Shown here: positions 1 through 19,227 of the stretch, one piece after another
How positions within the stretch are numbered: the stretch's first letter is position 1
Layout of the letters: each line of letters starts with the position of its first letter
From: Amoebidium appalachense
Lineage: Eukaryota > Ichthyosporea
DNA: 64,000 nt
NCBI GenBank assembly: GCA_963693365.1
Contig: CAVNZM010000008.1
Coordinates: 5,456,001 to 5,520,000 of the forward strand
Reading direction: 5' to 3'
The notes under the pieces: model-generated
What the model saw: the letters and a program-made list of their open reading frames with translations, nothing else
What the model was told of the DNA's origin: nothing
Database searches by the model: none
Position numbers and translations under genes: made by a program

Positions 1-555
1 CTGCAAGATCGCATGACTGAAATCTAAATATATTATTAAATTAGCGTTTTATACTTAAACAGAATTTAATCTGCCAATGCGTAATATGATTGGTTTAGAA
101 TTTAGTCAAAATGAACAGGCGATTTAATTGGTTGGAAATACCGTCCAATCGGAAAGGGGAGGCTCGTGATGAAACTGTTGACAGAGTCCGAGAACTTCAA
201 AGGTTCGAACGTTACCACGTGTACCGCCGGCTTCTATGATGCTGTGCAGTGTAGGCAGGTAGATGCTCTGTGCCAGGCAGGAATAAGGAAATAAATCAGA
301 TAGTGATGTAAATAATTCAGATAGTGATGCATGAATCTTCTGGCCTCATGCACGAAAATCGTGGGCATGATAATGCATGAGAATCGTGGGCATGATGATG
401 ATCGTACAGTACGCAATCACGATGCGGGAAGCACACAATGGGCACATGAACATACTGTGCATCTGCATGCAAGACCTATCTTTAGCTATCTAATGTCAGA
501 GAGACATGTGTTTGTGTGCACAGTGTCTGTGTGTACGTTTGCCGTGTGTGTGTGT

Positions 556-639
<84 letters not shown>

Positions 640-1897
640 TGCGCGCGCGCGCACGTGTGTGTGTGTACGGCGTGTGCGTGTGCGTGACACTGTGTGTACA
701 CGTGTGTGTGTGCTTGCGTGTTTTGTGTGTGTGTTTGTGTGTGTATTTGCGTGTGTGTGTGTGTATTGGTGTGCGTCTGTGTGTGTGTGTCTCTCTGTGG
801 GTGTGTGTGTGTGTGCTTCACAATGGGTGGGTGCACACGTGTGCCTCTGGGTGTGTCCATGCGTGTGTGTACCCCTTGTCACCGTGCGCGTGTGGTTGCA
901 CGTGTGTGCGCTTAGCACGTGCAGCTTACCGTAACGGTGCCTGTTATGTGATAATGACACAATCGCCTGTTTTCTCTTCAAAGTTTTCTTTGTAACAGTT
1001 TCTTTACCAATTTCGTTTTTAGGTTTCGTTTCGTTTTTCATTGCTTCTTCTTCTACTAGGCGTTTAATACATACAGTGTGTGTGTGCATGTGTGTGCATG
1101 TGTGTGCGTGTGTGTGTATGCGCGTGTATGTGTGTGTGGGTGGGTGGGTGGGTGGGTAGGTGTGGCCCCCAGGAGGGGAGGGGGGGGGGGGGGGGGAGGG
1201 GGGGAAGGAGGAGGGGAGAGTGGGGGGTGGGGAGGGAAGGGGGGAAGGGGGGGGAGGGGGGGTTCAAGAAGTTTAGAGCGTCAAGAGTCAGGTGCAGCTG
1301 CTGTGGTAGCGAAATAATCCAATATATTGAAGTCATCTCGCTCTACGATACTATCAGAGCCATCCTCGGAAAGAAAACAATCGGGTGCTTTCAGCTCTGT
1401 AACAGTCTTTTATAATAAATTGGTCACAGCACAGTCACGGTGTCGTAAATGTATCCTGCTCCGGATTTGCACACTAGGTGGGGGCGGAAACCCATTTTTG
1501 GTCATAACCTGCAAGACCACACGGTGCTGGTACCGTGATCTCTCCCCCCCCCCCCCCCCCCCCCCCCCCCTTCCTCCCCCCCACCCCCTCCCCCCTCCCC
1601 CTCCCTCCCCACACTCCCCCCTCCCCCCTTGCCCCCCCTCCCCCCACCACCACCACCACCCTCCATCACCACCCATCGTGCCCGGACCAACCGATTGCAA
1701 GGCCACCACCACAACCACCCACATATCCCCCTTGTCCACATTTCCACACACATGCATATGTGCAACATAAGCTCAATGATATGGGTACACACACTATACA
1801 ATTTTGACCGAGATCCGTTTCAATATCTCTAATGAAGGCCGTACATACACCTTTTTTGACACACAAACTACTACTATGACATATAGACGCGAAATCC
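1..1897. other. Intergenic region downstream of cathepsin B gene
   Basis: I find no gene here. The region holds a long (GT)n tract at 544-638 followed by degenerate GT/GC sequence to about 915, a second GT block at 1077-1140, a G-rich block at 1165-1262 and a poly(C) block at 1543-1660. Reading frames across these tracts give only His-Thr, Cys-Val, Gly or Pro repeats and are not treated as genes. Bases 1-500 are ordinary AT-rich sequence without a recognisable feature. Confidence 0.6.
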
Positions 1898-8027
<6,130 letters not shown>

Positions 8028-8863
8028 TTTCGCGTAAACGTTTGATTTCAACTATGTCGTTAGCGCTTTGTGGTCTTGAGATATTTGGGCTTGTGTACAT
8101 AAAAAATGAAGGTGGAAATGAAATTGGAAGTCAGTGGTGAGAGGAAGGGAGGCGGGAGCGGTAGGCGAGAGCGAGTGAGTGTCTTTAGAGGTGGGTGTGT
8201 TTGTTTTGGAGTAGCGATCAAAGCCGTGTTTACCAATATGTTTTCAGGGTGGTAATATGCATGCGTGATTACTGTTTACAATATTTCGCTGTCGATGTCA
8301 CCGTGACTCATGAGCGTCCCTATATGCTCTGCTACAGCACATGACTTCTTACCAGCTTGGTGGAATATAACAGTATGACCATGCACGCAGAGACACATAC
8401 GTAGAAAGAAAGCAGTGAAAAAAACAATTATCGCTTTTCCAGAAAGGCGGCCAACAGCATCGAACTTAGCTGGCACGTGTCACCAGTCCTTGAGACCATT
8501 TTTATGATTATGCAATTTTAAACACTTTTTAAATCTGTACTCGCTTTACTGATTAGTCGATCTAGAAAACAGTTGACAAAACATTCTGCCGGTTAATGAA
8601 GGTAGATTCCATAGATCTACCAATCACAAATGAGCACATGGCTTCTTGTAGGGTGCAGCAACTTCGTGTTGCCCCAGCAACAAAGATGCCGCTCTAACAA
8701 ATGTGTACAAACACGTGTGCGGGGGGACGCATGTGCATAATATATATATACAGTAGCTTAAATATATGTAAGTATATGTAGTTAGCTTTTTCAGCCGGTG
8801 CAGACAGCCGTGGCAGATGGCGTGGGCAATCCGAGTCTCTAGTCTGAAGCAGATCGAGTCGAC

Positions 8864-9289
8864 CAGAGATGGGGCGGTCTGGTCTGGTCAGCCCGTTCCA
8901 GCCCGAAAAACTTTCGGGTTGGGCTGACCAGACCAACCCGAATTGGGCTCGGGCGTTTGGGCTGGTACGAGCATATGATCTGGCCTGCCCCTAGCAGCAA
9001 CAGAGTATATTTTGCTATGTGTGACTTGGAAACCCTCGAGCAGGTTTAGTTCTTGTAAGTTTATGTGGGTGGATGTGGGCTGGGTTGGTCCCGGAGCCCA
9101 CATATCATCCACGGAGTGTGCCGCCCACAGTTCATTTTGCGCAAACAGGTTAGCTATATATGGTTATACAACAGCTATATTTGGTAGTACCCGTCAGCCA
9201 ACCCAGCCCATCTCCAGCCCGAAAAAAATTCGGGTTAGGCTGACCAGTCCAAAGACCAGACCAACCCGAAACCTTCCGCCCCATCTCTG
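8864..9289. mobile_element. hAT-like non-autonomous element (MITE), 426 bp
   Basis: The ends are perfect 14-bp inverted repeats: CAGAGATGGGGCGG at 8864-8877 and its complement at 9276-9289. The CAGRGATGGGC-type terminus is characteristic of hAT transposons. Flanking 8-mers GAGTCGAC (8856-8863) and AGATCGAC (9290-9297) share their last five bases, consistent with a degraded 8-bp target duplication. Inside both ends, subterminal inverted repeats recur (GCCCGAA...TTCGGGTTGG and TGACCAGACC). There is no coding capacity, so a transposase would have to come from elsewhere. The hAT assignment rests on the termini only. Confidence 0.75.
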
Positions 9290-9514
9290 AGATCGACACA
9301 AGATCGGCACATTTCATTGGTCGGGTCACTGAGCCGCTGGGCCCTGGCCCGCTTGCATCACCGGCCGAGGGAGCTCGCGCGCTGACATGTACAGGTTGAG
9401 GGGCTCGGATTTTGGATCATGGTAATGGCATTTATACCATTGGTAATAATTCTGCATAAGTTGCCTGAAACGCGCGCGCGCGTGTGTGTACTATGATGTG
9501 TGTGTGTGTGTGCG

Positions 9515-9582
<68 letters not shown>

Positions 9583-9584
9583 TG

Positions 9585-9652
<68 letters not shown>

Positions 9653-9971
9653 GCGTATGTGCGGACTGTGTGTGCGTGCGCTTCCGGTCTGTCCCTCTCT
9701 CTCTCTCTCTCTCTCTCTCTCCCCCCCCCCCCCCCCCCCCCTCACTCTCTCTCTCTTGCTCGCTCTCTCCTTTCTCTCTCTCTCTCTCTCCCCCTACCAG
9801 AGTTCTCTCTCTCTCCCTCTCCCCCCCCCCCCCCCCCTCTCTGTCCATCTCCTCCTCCCCCCTCCTTTCCCGGCCCTCCCCCTTCTAATTAGCTAGGGGA
9901 GGAAGGGTGAGGGGATGAAGGGGAAGAGGAGGGGGGGGGGGGGGGGAAGACAGAGAAAGTGAGAGGCCTAG

Positions 9972-10014
<43 letters not shown>

Positions 10015-10061
10015 CTGTTATGGAGAGAAAGGAGGTTTGGAATGGGTTTTTTTTTTTTTTT

Positions 10062-10092
<31 letters not shown>

Positions 10093-10722
10093 GTTCGCAG
10101 GTAAAACATGCGCATGGCAGAAGCTTATCATTACTAATGATAAGGTTCAGATTCAAACAGGTTCAAACAATCTCACTATGAGAAAATTGTGATCGGAACA
10201 CACCGGTCGCCTTTGCCTAAACCGGCCCAAACGTGCAGGAAGATGGTAAAACCTCGGGTTTAGTATCTATAAGTACATGTGTGGATGTGCGTGTGTGTCC
10301 AGGTGTGTGTGTGTGTGTGTGTAAGTGTGCGCGCACACACGTGCATGCTCGTGTGCGTGTACATGTTTGTTTGTGTCTGTGAGGGAGGGAGGGGAAGAGG
10401 AGGGGTTACAACAACCACTACGGTACGTACTCTGGGTTTGGATCCATGGGCCTTCTGCTTCCTACTAGTAAATATAATTGCTTCACCCCACACCGGGCAT
10501 TTTGATGATACATAAAAATTCCCACTGCACAGCCCTCATGCATGCCTTTGCTTTGCTTGCTGGTTTTTTCCCTGTAAGAATAGTAATAAATCCGTTGACA
10601 CTGGGATAACGTTTGTGTACATTTTGTTGTTGTTGTTGTAGTGTGGGTTGTTCAGGAATTCGAGACAATGAAAAATGGGCAGAAGGGAAATATATATGAA
10701 GGAGAGTTCAAGTTTTTTATAT

Positions 10723-10728
10723 TTTATT
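10723..10728 (-). terminator. Candidate poly(A) signal AATAAA for alpha-galactosidase
   Basis: AATAAA on the minus strand lies about 225 bp beyond the alpha-galactosidase stop codon, just before a T-then-G homopolymer block. Confidence 0.4.
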
Positions 10729-10745
10729 TACTTTTTTTTTTTTTT

Positions 10746-10789
<44 letters not shown>

Positions 10790-10953
10790 TTGGTGGGAAA
10801 GAGGCCTTGAAACATTAAGTTCTGATATAATACACTGTACACTACTAAGTCATTCTTCTAATATACATGTTCCAGTGCTACTTCTCTTTGATTCTTGACT
10901 CCCGAAAAAAATCCTACTTCAAACGTCTAAGCACTAAGCATCAACCAATCAAA

Positions 10954-11140
10954 TCAACGATTAGTTTCTTCCGCTTTGCCGCTGACCAACCGTAATGCGT
11001 TGCTATTTTTGCCGACCAATCGCATGTGGGGTTCACTCGTTGGAGTGACTTTAAGCAGACGTATGCTGTTGCATTGCACACGGGCACCAAAATAGGCCGT
11101 GTGGGTGCCCAAATCCTTGTGGGCAAAGAGATCCCGTACC

Positions 11141-11231
<91 letters not shown>

Positions 11232-11342
11232 ATGTGTGTGTGTGTGTGTGTATGCATACGTCCATTCCGTGTGTGTGTTGTGTGTATGTGTGTGCACGTG
11301 TGTGTGTGTTAAGTGTGTGTGCATACGCCCATTCCGTGTGTG

Positions 11343-11383
<41 letters not shown>

Positions 11384-11422
11384 GCGTGTGTGTGTGCGTG
11401 TGAGTGTGTGTGTGTGTGTCAC

Positions 11423-11461
<39 letters not shown>

Positions 11462-11779
11462 ATCTGAGGGGTGGAGGAGGGAAGGAGGGTTGTGTAAGGT
11501 GGGTGGGGGTCGGCCATGGGATTAAGAGTGGAAGAGGGGGGGGGGGGGTGGGTAGGTGGATAGGTGGGTAGGAGGGGGGGGGAGGGGGGGAGGAGGGTGT
11601 TGCCGGGACAGCTTAGAAGTTGAGAGAGGGACAGGAATGTTTGCTGAGCCTGGCTCCCGCCAAGGAGCGACGGAGAGGTGAGGGAGAGGGAGCGAGGAGG
11701 GAAAGTTGAGAAGGGAGGGCGGAGGGGGACAGGGGGAGGGACGAAGGGAGGGAAGGAAGGGGGGGGGGGGGGAGGGGGG

Positions 11780-11830
<51 letters not shown>

Positions 11831-12249
11831 AAAAGGTGAGGATTGTACTTACGGTGAACGATATGAACTTGAGGCCGGCCTGTTTTGCATCGAAGAAAAT
11901 TCCGAAGGGGGGTCCGGCAGTGTACATGTTGAGAAGGGCTACAGCATAGGAACCATCTGTAGAGGGGGAAAGGGGTAGTGGGGGGTGGGGTGGGGGGGGG
12001 GGGGGGGGGGTTGAAGAGGAGAGGGGGAAGGGGGCGGGGGGGCCATGGTTTTGAGCGTTTGTCGAAGAGAAACGAAACAGCTGCGGTAAGGAACGGGGAA
12101 GGGGCTGTGAGCTTGAATGAATGAAAGAAGTTAAGGAGTTCTATCGGTTATTTCAGGAATGGGTAGATAATTTCTCTTTTCCTTTCGTTTTCGGTTTCGC
12201 TTTCTTGCTAAGGGCATGGGAAAAGAGAAAGCTGGTGTGTGTGTGTTGG

Positions 12250-12287
<38 letters not shown>

Positions 12288-12348
12288 AGTGGAAGGGGGG
12301 GGTGGGGGGGGGGGGGGTAAGGGGTGGATATGTGCATGTATGCCTGCA

Positions 12349-12436
<88 letters not shown>

Positions 12437-12475
12437 CGTGTGTGTATGTGTGTGCGTGCGTGCGTGCGTGCGTGC

Positions 12476-12560
<85 letters not shown>

Positions 12561-12842
12561 TGTGTGTGCGCGCGTAAGTGCAAGTTTGCGCGGCGCGCGC
12601 GCGCGCGTGCATACGTACCGCGCGCGTGCGTGTACGTATGTGTGTGTGTTTTTTCTCGTTTTGTGTGTGTGTGGGGGGGGGGGGGGGGGAGGGGCGGAGG
12701 GGGGATGTGTGGGGGGGGGGAGGGGGGGGAGGGGGGAGGGGGGCGTTATACCTTGTAGCTCTCTAATCCACACCTGCCGCCCTTTTCCGTAGTCCCTTAC
12801 ACATCTACCCTGCTTGCCGAGTGGGTCCTGGTTGACGGCAAT

Positions 12843-12897
<55 letters not shown>

Positions 12898-13122
12898 GCG
12901 TGCCTGCCTGTAGGTGTAGGTGTACGTGTGTTCTTGTGTGTGTGTGTGTTTTGCGCGTGTGTGCGTCGTGTGCGTTTGCAAGCGTGTATAAACGAGTGTG
13001 TGCGTGTGCATGTATACGTATGGAGGCAGGTGTGCAGGGTCGTGTATCCGCATGAGCACAGTGGTTGTTGTTAGATAACGCACGAAACACATAGAAGAAT
13101 TTTTTAAAAATTTCCATCCAGA

Positions 13123-13157
<35 letters not shown>

Positions 13158-14994
13158 GGGCGTCCATTTCATAGGTATCGAGTTTCAAAACTTCTAACCT
13201 CGCCTACCTGGTTTATATCGCGTTATGATATATTTTGAAATTTCACCCCATAGGGCCGAATAGTCATAGTCACAACGCCGGGACCGGGTCTGGCTGCATT
13301 CCGATCTCCTTCCATTTCCGTCAATCCGATCAAGCCGTTTTTTGAGAGTAGGGCAACAGAAATTGGTTTCAGCGCAACAACATGGCGTGCACAAGCGCAT
13401 ACTTTTTTATGCTATATAATATGTATTTCTGGCACAAAAACAGCCAAATAAAACAAATTTATTATATAAAAAGGTTCTTATTAAAGATAATATGATATAT
13501 ATTTGGTTATTGAATGTTTTGTGTTTTCCCTCTGACTGCGATGGCGTTGCCGCTTCAAGGTAAATGTGTTTGCATTACTCTAACTCAAACAAATTAGGTG
13601 GAGCCGGCTCAGCGCCGTTGATCGATTGATTGGACGCAAGCGGGAATCGGATTATCCAAAGTTATATGAATCGATTGGATCCGCAACTCCACTTTAAAAA
13701 TTTCAAGCCGTTTGATTGGATCCACAACTCCAGTTTGGAATTTAACTAACTTTTTGGATTGTGACTAGTTGGTCAGATGACACTTCGTCAACCAGTAGGA
13801 TATCTCTGCTGCAGCTATACAGATTTTCAAGGGGTTATGGGTGGTACAAACACGTGGGATGCCAACGGGGGCTAGTTTTCGAGTGTACCATCAAAGAAAC
13901 ACAGCCCAACAAGTTTCCACACGCTTTTTCTATAAGTATGTCTCGGCTGCAGCTATCCACATTACACAAGTTGCTTTATGCTACCCGTGTAAATGTAGTG
14001 CAGCGGGTGCAAGTTCCAATAAATATCTAAATGGGGAAAAAGAAAACAGCCGAATAGTTTTTTTTGCCCAACTCTTTATTCAGCAACATGCATATCTCTA
14101 CCGATGTCACCCCAATTTTACGGGTCAATGGTTACCCGCACACACATGGAGCGCAAAGTATATCCAAATAAATACAACCAAAAAGTTATCCACGCACCTC
14201 CTTATTCAGAAGTATATCTCGGCTGCGGCTATCTATATTCCACAGGTCAATGATTGCCCACACACATGGAAGGTAATGTATATCCAAAGAAAAGAAATGT
14301 GCAGTCTAAAAAGTTATCCACTCACCTCCTTATTGAGCAGTATATCTCGGCTGCGGCTATCTATGTTCCAAAGGTCGTTGCTCATCAGCAGGGGGGCTGC
14401 AAATATAGCCCACATGCCCATCTGCATTTCTGATTGGCTCGCGCTCAGCCCCGTGTTGCCAATCAGGAGCATGTCCCTGTAGAATCGACAAATGGAGTTA
14501 ACACATTAGAATAGTAAAATTTATGGTTAAAATAGGAACGCTAATGTCATGTGATGGTATTCTATATTGTGCGACACATTGCCAATTAGGAGCATGTTGC
14601 TGTAGAATCGACCAATGGAGCTAATGCGTTAAAATAGTAAAAGTTATTGTCATCGATCAGATGGTACATTTAATGTGCTACACAGAGCTAATCATGAGCA
14701 TGCCCCTGCATTATCGACCAGGTTCGACCTATGGAGTCAAAGTGTTAAAAGTTAGTGGTCATTTAGAAAGCGTGACACCGAGCCAACCAGCAGCATGTAT
14801 CAGCATACTTCATTGTTTAACCCCTGTCTTGTTTTGTCGTTTTGTGGTCGGATGCTGAATGAATTGCAAGTGAATCGAGAGGAGGAGGAGAGGGAGGAGG
14901 CTGGGGGGGGGGGGGGGGGGGGAGGGGGGGGAGGGAGGGTTGGAATGTGTTACGGAGAACTCAGCGCAAATCAACCATGAACAATATGATGCAG

Positions 14995-15038
<44 letters not shown>

Positions 15039-15441
15039 CCTCTTCACGGAAAAAAAACCCCTAAACCCTAAAAAAAAAAAGGGAGAAGAAGAAGAAGAAG
15101 AAGGAAAAAGGGGGCACACATGGAGTATGCATCAGAAGTAGAACCTATCTTCCGGGGGCGCCTGTAGGGGCGGGGGGGGGGGGGGGGGGGGGGGGGGGGT
15201 TGCTAACATACGGGTCATTCCAGGCCCCGGGGCGGGCAGCACTTAGAAACTGCTCATACTGGCGACCAGTCTCAGTGCGCCAATAATTTATAATGGAGGT
15301 CAACGATTGGTAGCTGTCATTTATGTCCTCGAAGTTACGCCACACGTTGCAGTACTGCACTAGGAGGTCGTAGGGTATATCCATGCCTGTGTATATCCAA
15401 ATAGGTGAGATATTTGATATATCCGATTCCAAGGATTTTTT

Positions 15442-15525
<84 letters not shown>

Positions 15526-16172
15526 CTAGTGTGTGTGTGCACGTGTGTGTGGTATGTGTTGTGTATGAGATAATGTGCTATATGTGCAATTGGTTGGCTT
15601 CCGTCAATTTCTTTGTTAAAATCTTTAGGGGGAATATAAAAAAGAAAGGCACAAATTCTTTTTCTGTCCTTGGTCATATTCAGGGTATCCCTATTTACGT
15701 GAAATGTACATCCAACGGGGTCGAGAGATATTCAGAACCTCCATAACTGTCTAAGTGCAATTGCATCCTGGGCAAGTGAAAGCAACTAATATTATATATC
15801 TCCCCAACAGATCATTAGATAGTCGACACCCAGAAACGGGTTTGTGCAAAACAGATATGATGATAGTGGGCACCCAAAACACTTTGTGTATAAATATGGT
15901 GATAACGGATGAAATTCTCGGGTATCTCATTCTGTTGATCCGACTATTTCTTGGGAAAAGTGGTGTCACTTTGAAATTTAAACACCTTGTCTGAATGGTT
16001 GAAAATAGGGGACGGTACCATCAATTTAATGACAACTATGGTACATGAAGAATGTGTGGGGTTCATCTTATGTTAAAGAGGTATGTAAACATATGTTCTG
16101 CCTTGGGTGTGGAAGGTGTATGGTTCTGTGCAAAGAGATAAACAGGTACAAACTTTGCCCCACACGAACACA

Positions 16173-16241
<69 letters not shown>

Positions 16242-16344
16242 CAGGGCATGCACACAAAGACGAGCCACACACAAGCGCCCTCCCCCCTCCACCTCCCCCC
16301 GCCCCACCCACACACGCACATACACACATTCACCCATACAGCGG

Positions 16345-16375
<31 letters not shown>

Positions 16376-16745
16376 CAAACACACCACCACCGCCACCTGC
16401 CCCATCCTATCCCACGTAATTACTTTCCAAAAACAATCATCGAGCATATGTATTAAAGAAATCACGGCAAACCCACCCTTCATCCTCATATAGTCGGGCC
16501 ATGAGCAGTAGTAGATGATTGGCCGGCCGGTGGCATTTAAAGCCTGGCCCAGCCGGGGATAGGTGATGTGGTAGGTGGATTCGTCGGCATAGCACCCGTC
16601 AACCTTTAAGCTGTGTTAGAGGAAGTGAATGTGTGTGTGTGTATGCAAGTGGCGTGGGGCCGGGAGATAATTGTGATAAGGCACCTGTGTGCATGTGTGT
16701 GTACGTGTGTGGGTGTGGGTGGGTGGGAGGGGTGGTTGTTGTTGT

Positions 16746-16787
<42 letters not shown>

Positions 16788-16954
16788 GAATGTGTAAGTG
16801 CGATTAATGCACGTGCACACCTTTGTGCATGTGCGCACACTTGCGTGTATGTGTGCGTGTGTGTGTCCCCTGCTGGTCGGCGTAGGCCACGATTCTGTGC
16901 ATATGCGTGTGCGTGTGGCTGTCTGCGTATGCATGTTATGGGGCTTTGGTTTCC

Positions 16955-16989
<35 letters not shown>

Positions 16990-17092
16990 GGGGGGGGGTA
17001 TATTAGAAGACAGACACGGTGAATGTTGTGATCCCCTTGAACACAACAAAAAGACAATCTTGTTTTGTCCCCCCCCCCCCCCCCCCCCCCCC

Positions 17093-17126
<34 letters not shown>

Positions 17127-17129
17127 CCC

Positions 17130-17161
<32 letters not shown>

Positions 17162-17633
17162 CCGCCTTTCTCCCCCTTCTGAATGTGCGATGCTGCTATT
17201 GCATTTTATGTTGCTAACAGTACACCAGCACCGCACCACTGCTACTTTTATCAACCTTACAAATGCTGCAACTACTGACAATGCGGCAAATGGTAATGAT
17301 GATGCTAATAATATACGAAGTGATATGCATAGTACACACAGAATTCTAACCCTCCAACCCTCGACACAACCCCTCTCTCTCTCTCTCTCTCTCACCCTCT
17401 TCCCCACTTCCCGTCCCCTCCGTCTACCACCCCCGCCGCCTCCCCCTCCTCCCATTGGCGCATGTAAGAACGTGCACATCAGCACACACACAGGCACACA
17501 CAAACATGCACATGTGCACACACACACACATCCCCCTCCCACCCCCCCCCACACACACACCTCACACACACAATCCCAACCCCCTCGCCCCCCCCCACCC
17601 CCCACCCCCATCACACACACATAATCCTCCCCC

Positions 17634-17682
<49 letters not shown>

Positions 17683-18220
17683 TCCCCCCTCACCCCCTCT
17701 ACACACACACTCCCCCCCCCTTCCCCCCCCCCCAAAAAAAAAAAAAAAAAAAAAAACACCCACCCACCCACCCACCCACACACACCTGTCTATGCCCCAC
17801 TCCGCCATCGTCTTAACGTCTTTGATGTACTGCTCGTCCCCCTTCACCTCCCCCTCTGACGGGACATCGAATCCGGGATATCCCCCGCATGTTTTTGTTC
17901 CGATATCCAAGTAGAGTCCGAATTTCAGCCCCAAGGAGTGCACGTAGTCGGCCAGCGCTTTTATTCCGCCTGTGAAAGTGCAATCGGAGATTTAGTCTGT
18001 AGGATATACAAACTATACATAGTTTTAGTGGCATCATTGAACAGACCCCCCCCCCCCCCCCCCCCCCCCCCACCCCAAAAAAAAAGAAAAAAAAAAAAGA
18101 AAAGAAAAAGAAAAGAAAAGATTCTAAAACACACTGAGACGAAAGAAAAAATCGGGGAGCGCGCGCGTGTGTGCATGGTGGTAATAGTGGTCGTTGTGGT
18201 GGTTGTGGCGGTGGTGGGGA

Positions 18221-18254
<34 letters not shown>

Positions 18255-19192
18255 CGGAAGCTTTGTAGAGCTTACATTAACTCAGTGTGTACCTTACACC
18301 CCCCCACCCAACCCCCCTCTAACCCACCCCCACACACACGGCCTCTACCCATTCCACCAGCACCACAACATATAAAAAAGATTATCGCTGCAACCACCCG
18401 CTTTAACCCTTCCGCATTCCCTCCCTTCATCATTCTTTTGCCCACGGCACACTTCACCCACACTGATCTACCACACACGTGTGCTTCAAATACGGGGAAC
18501 ACTTTCCCGGGGGGGTTAACGTTTGTGTGTGTGTGTGGGGGGGGGGGGGGGGGGGGGAGGGGGGGGGGAAGGGGGTGGGGGTGGGGGAGGGGGGAAGAAG
18601 CTTGCGTCTGGAATCCATCCCCCCCCCCCCCCCTCCCTCCCCCCCCACACACACCTTTCCCTCACACATACATCCACCTCTTCCCCCTTTTTCAAAGAAA
18701 CGAGAGAGATATAGATAATATGTGCGTGAAAGCGACAGCCCCCGGAAGAGAGGAAGAGAGGGCGAGTGGGGGGAGAGGGGGGTTGAAGAGACAAAGAGCA
18801 GGCAGAGGGGGATGGGCCGCCCGGGGAAGGGGGGGGGGAGGGGGGGGGGGGGGGGGGGGGGAGAGGGAGGGAGGGAGAGGTTACGGAAGAAACATACTTG
18901 GGAACCTTTTCCTGTGGGGCACTAGGTTGCCCTGCTGGTCTCTCTCCAGCTCCGACCAGCAATCATCCACATTCACAAAGTTGTATCCTGCATCCTTGTA
19001 GCCAAACTTGACCATGGCATCGGCCATACGCATGTACAGCCTGTGAGGGGTGGGGATAGTTAAGACGAATATATATACTTCATTGTACGAAGTACACATA
19101 CATGGGTTAAAATGCGTTAAAGAGGCTAAGTATACGATTATGACGGGCAACGCCATGCTGATGGCAGAGCACACATAGAGATTGCTTAAAAA

Positions 19193-19227
<35 letters not shown>

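Larger units (their letters stand above)
8028..10953. other. Intergenic region between cathepsin B start and alpha-galactosidase stop
   Basis: I find no gene. It holds the 5' flank of the cathepsin gene (8028-8700, ordinary sequence), the hAT-like MITE (8864-9289), GT tracts (9497-9573 and 9590-9632), a CT/poly(C) block (9693-9870), poly(G) at 9977-10013, a T-then-G composite tract at 10047-10093, a GT/GC block (10275-10380) and another T-then-G composite at 10732-10788. An open frame on the minus strand at 8276-8476 has no recognisable motif. Confidence 0.55.

Noticed and set aside
486-1089. Long open frames of His-Thr, Cys-Val, Ser-Leu, Arg-Glu, Gly or Pro repeats on both strands here and throughout the window
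   Set aside because: They are translations of GT, GA, CT and homopolymer tracts, occur in several overlapping frames and strands at once, and lack conserved domains or splice logic.
8276-8476. 66-codon minus-strand frame upstream of cathepsin B
   Set aside because: No recognisable motif and no supporting context; likely chance.
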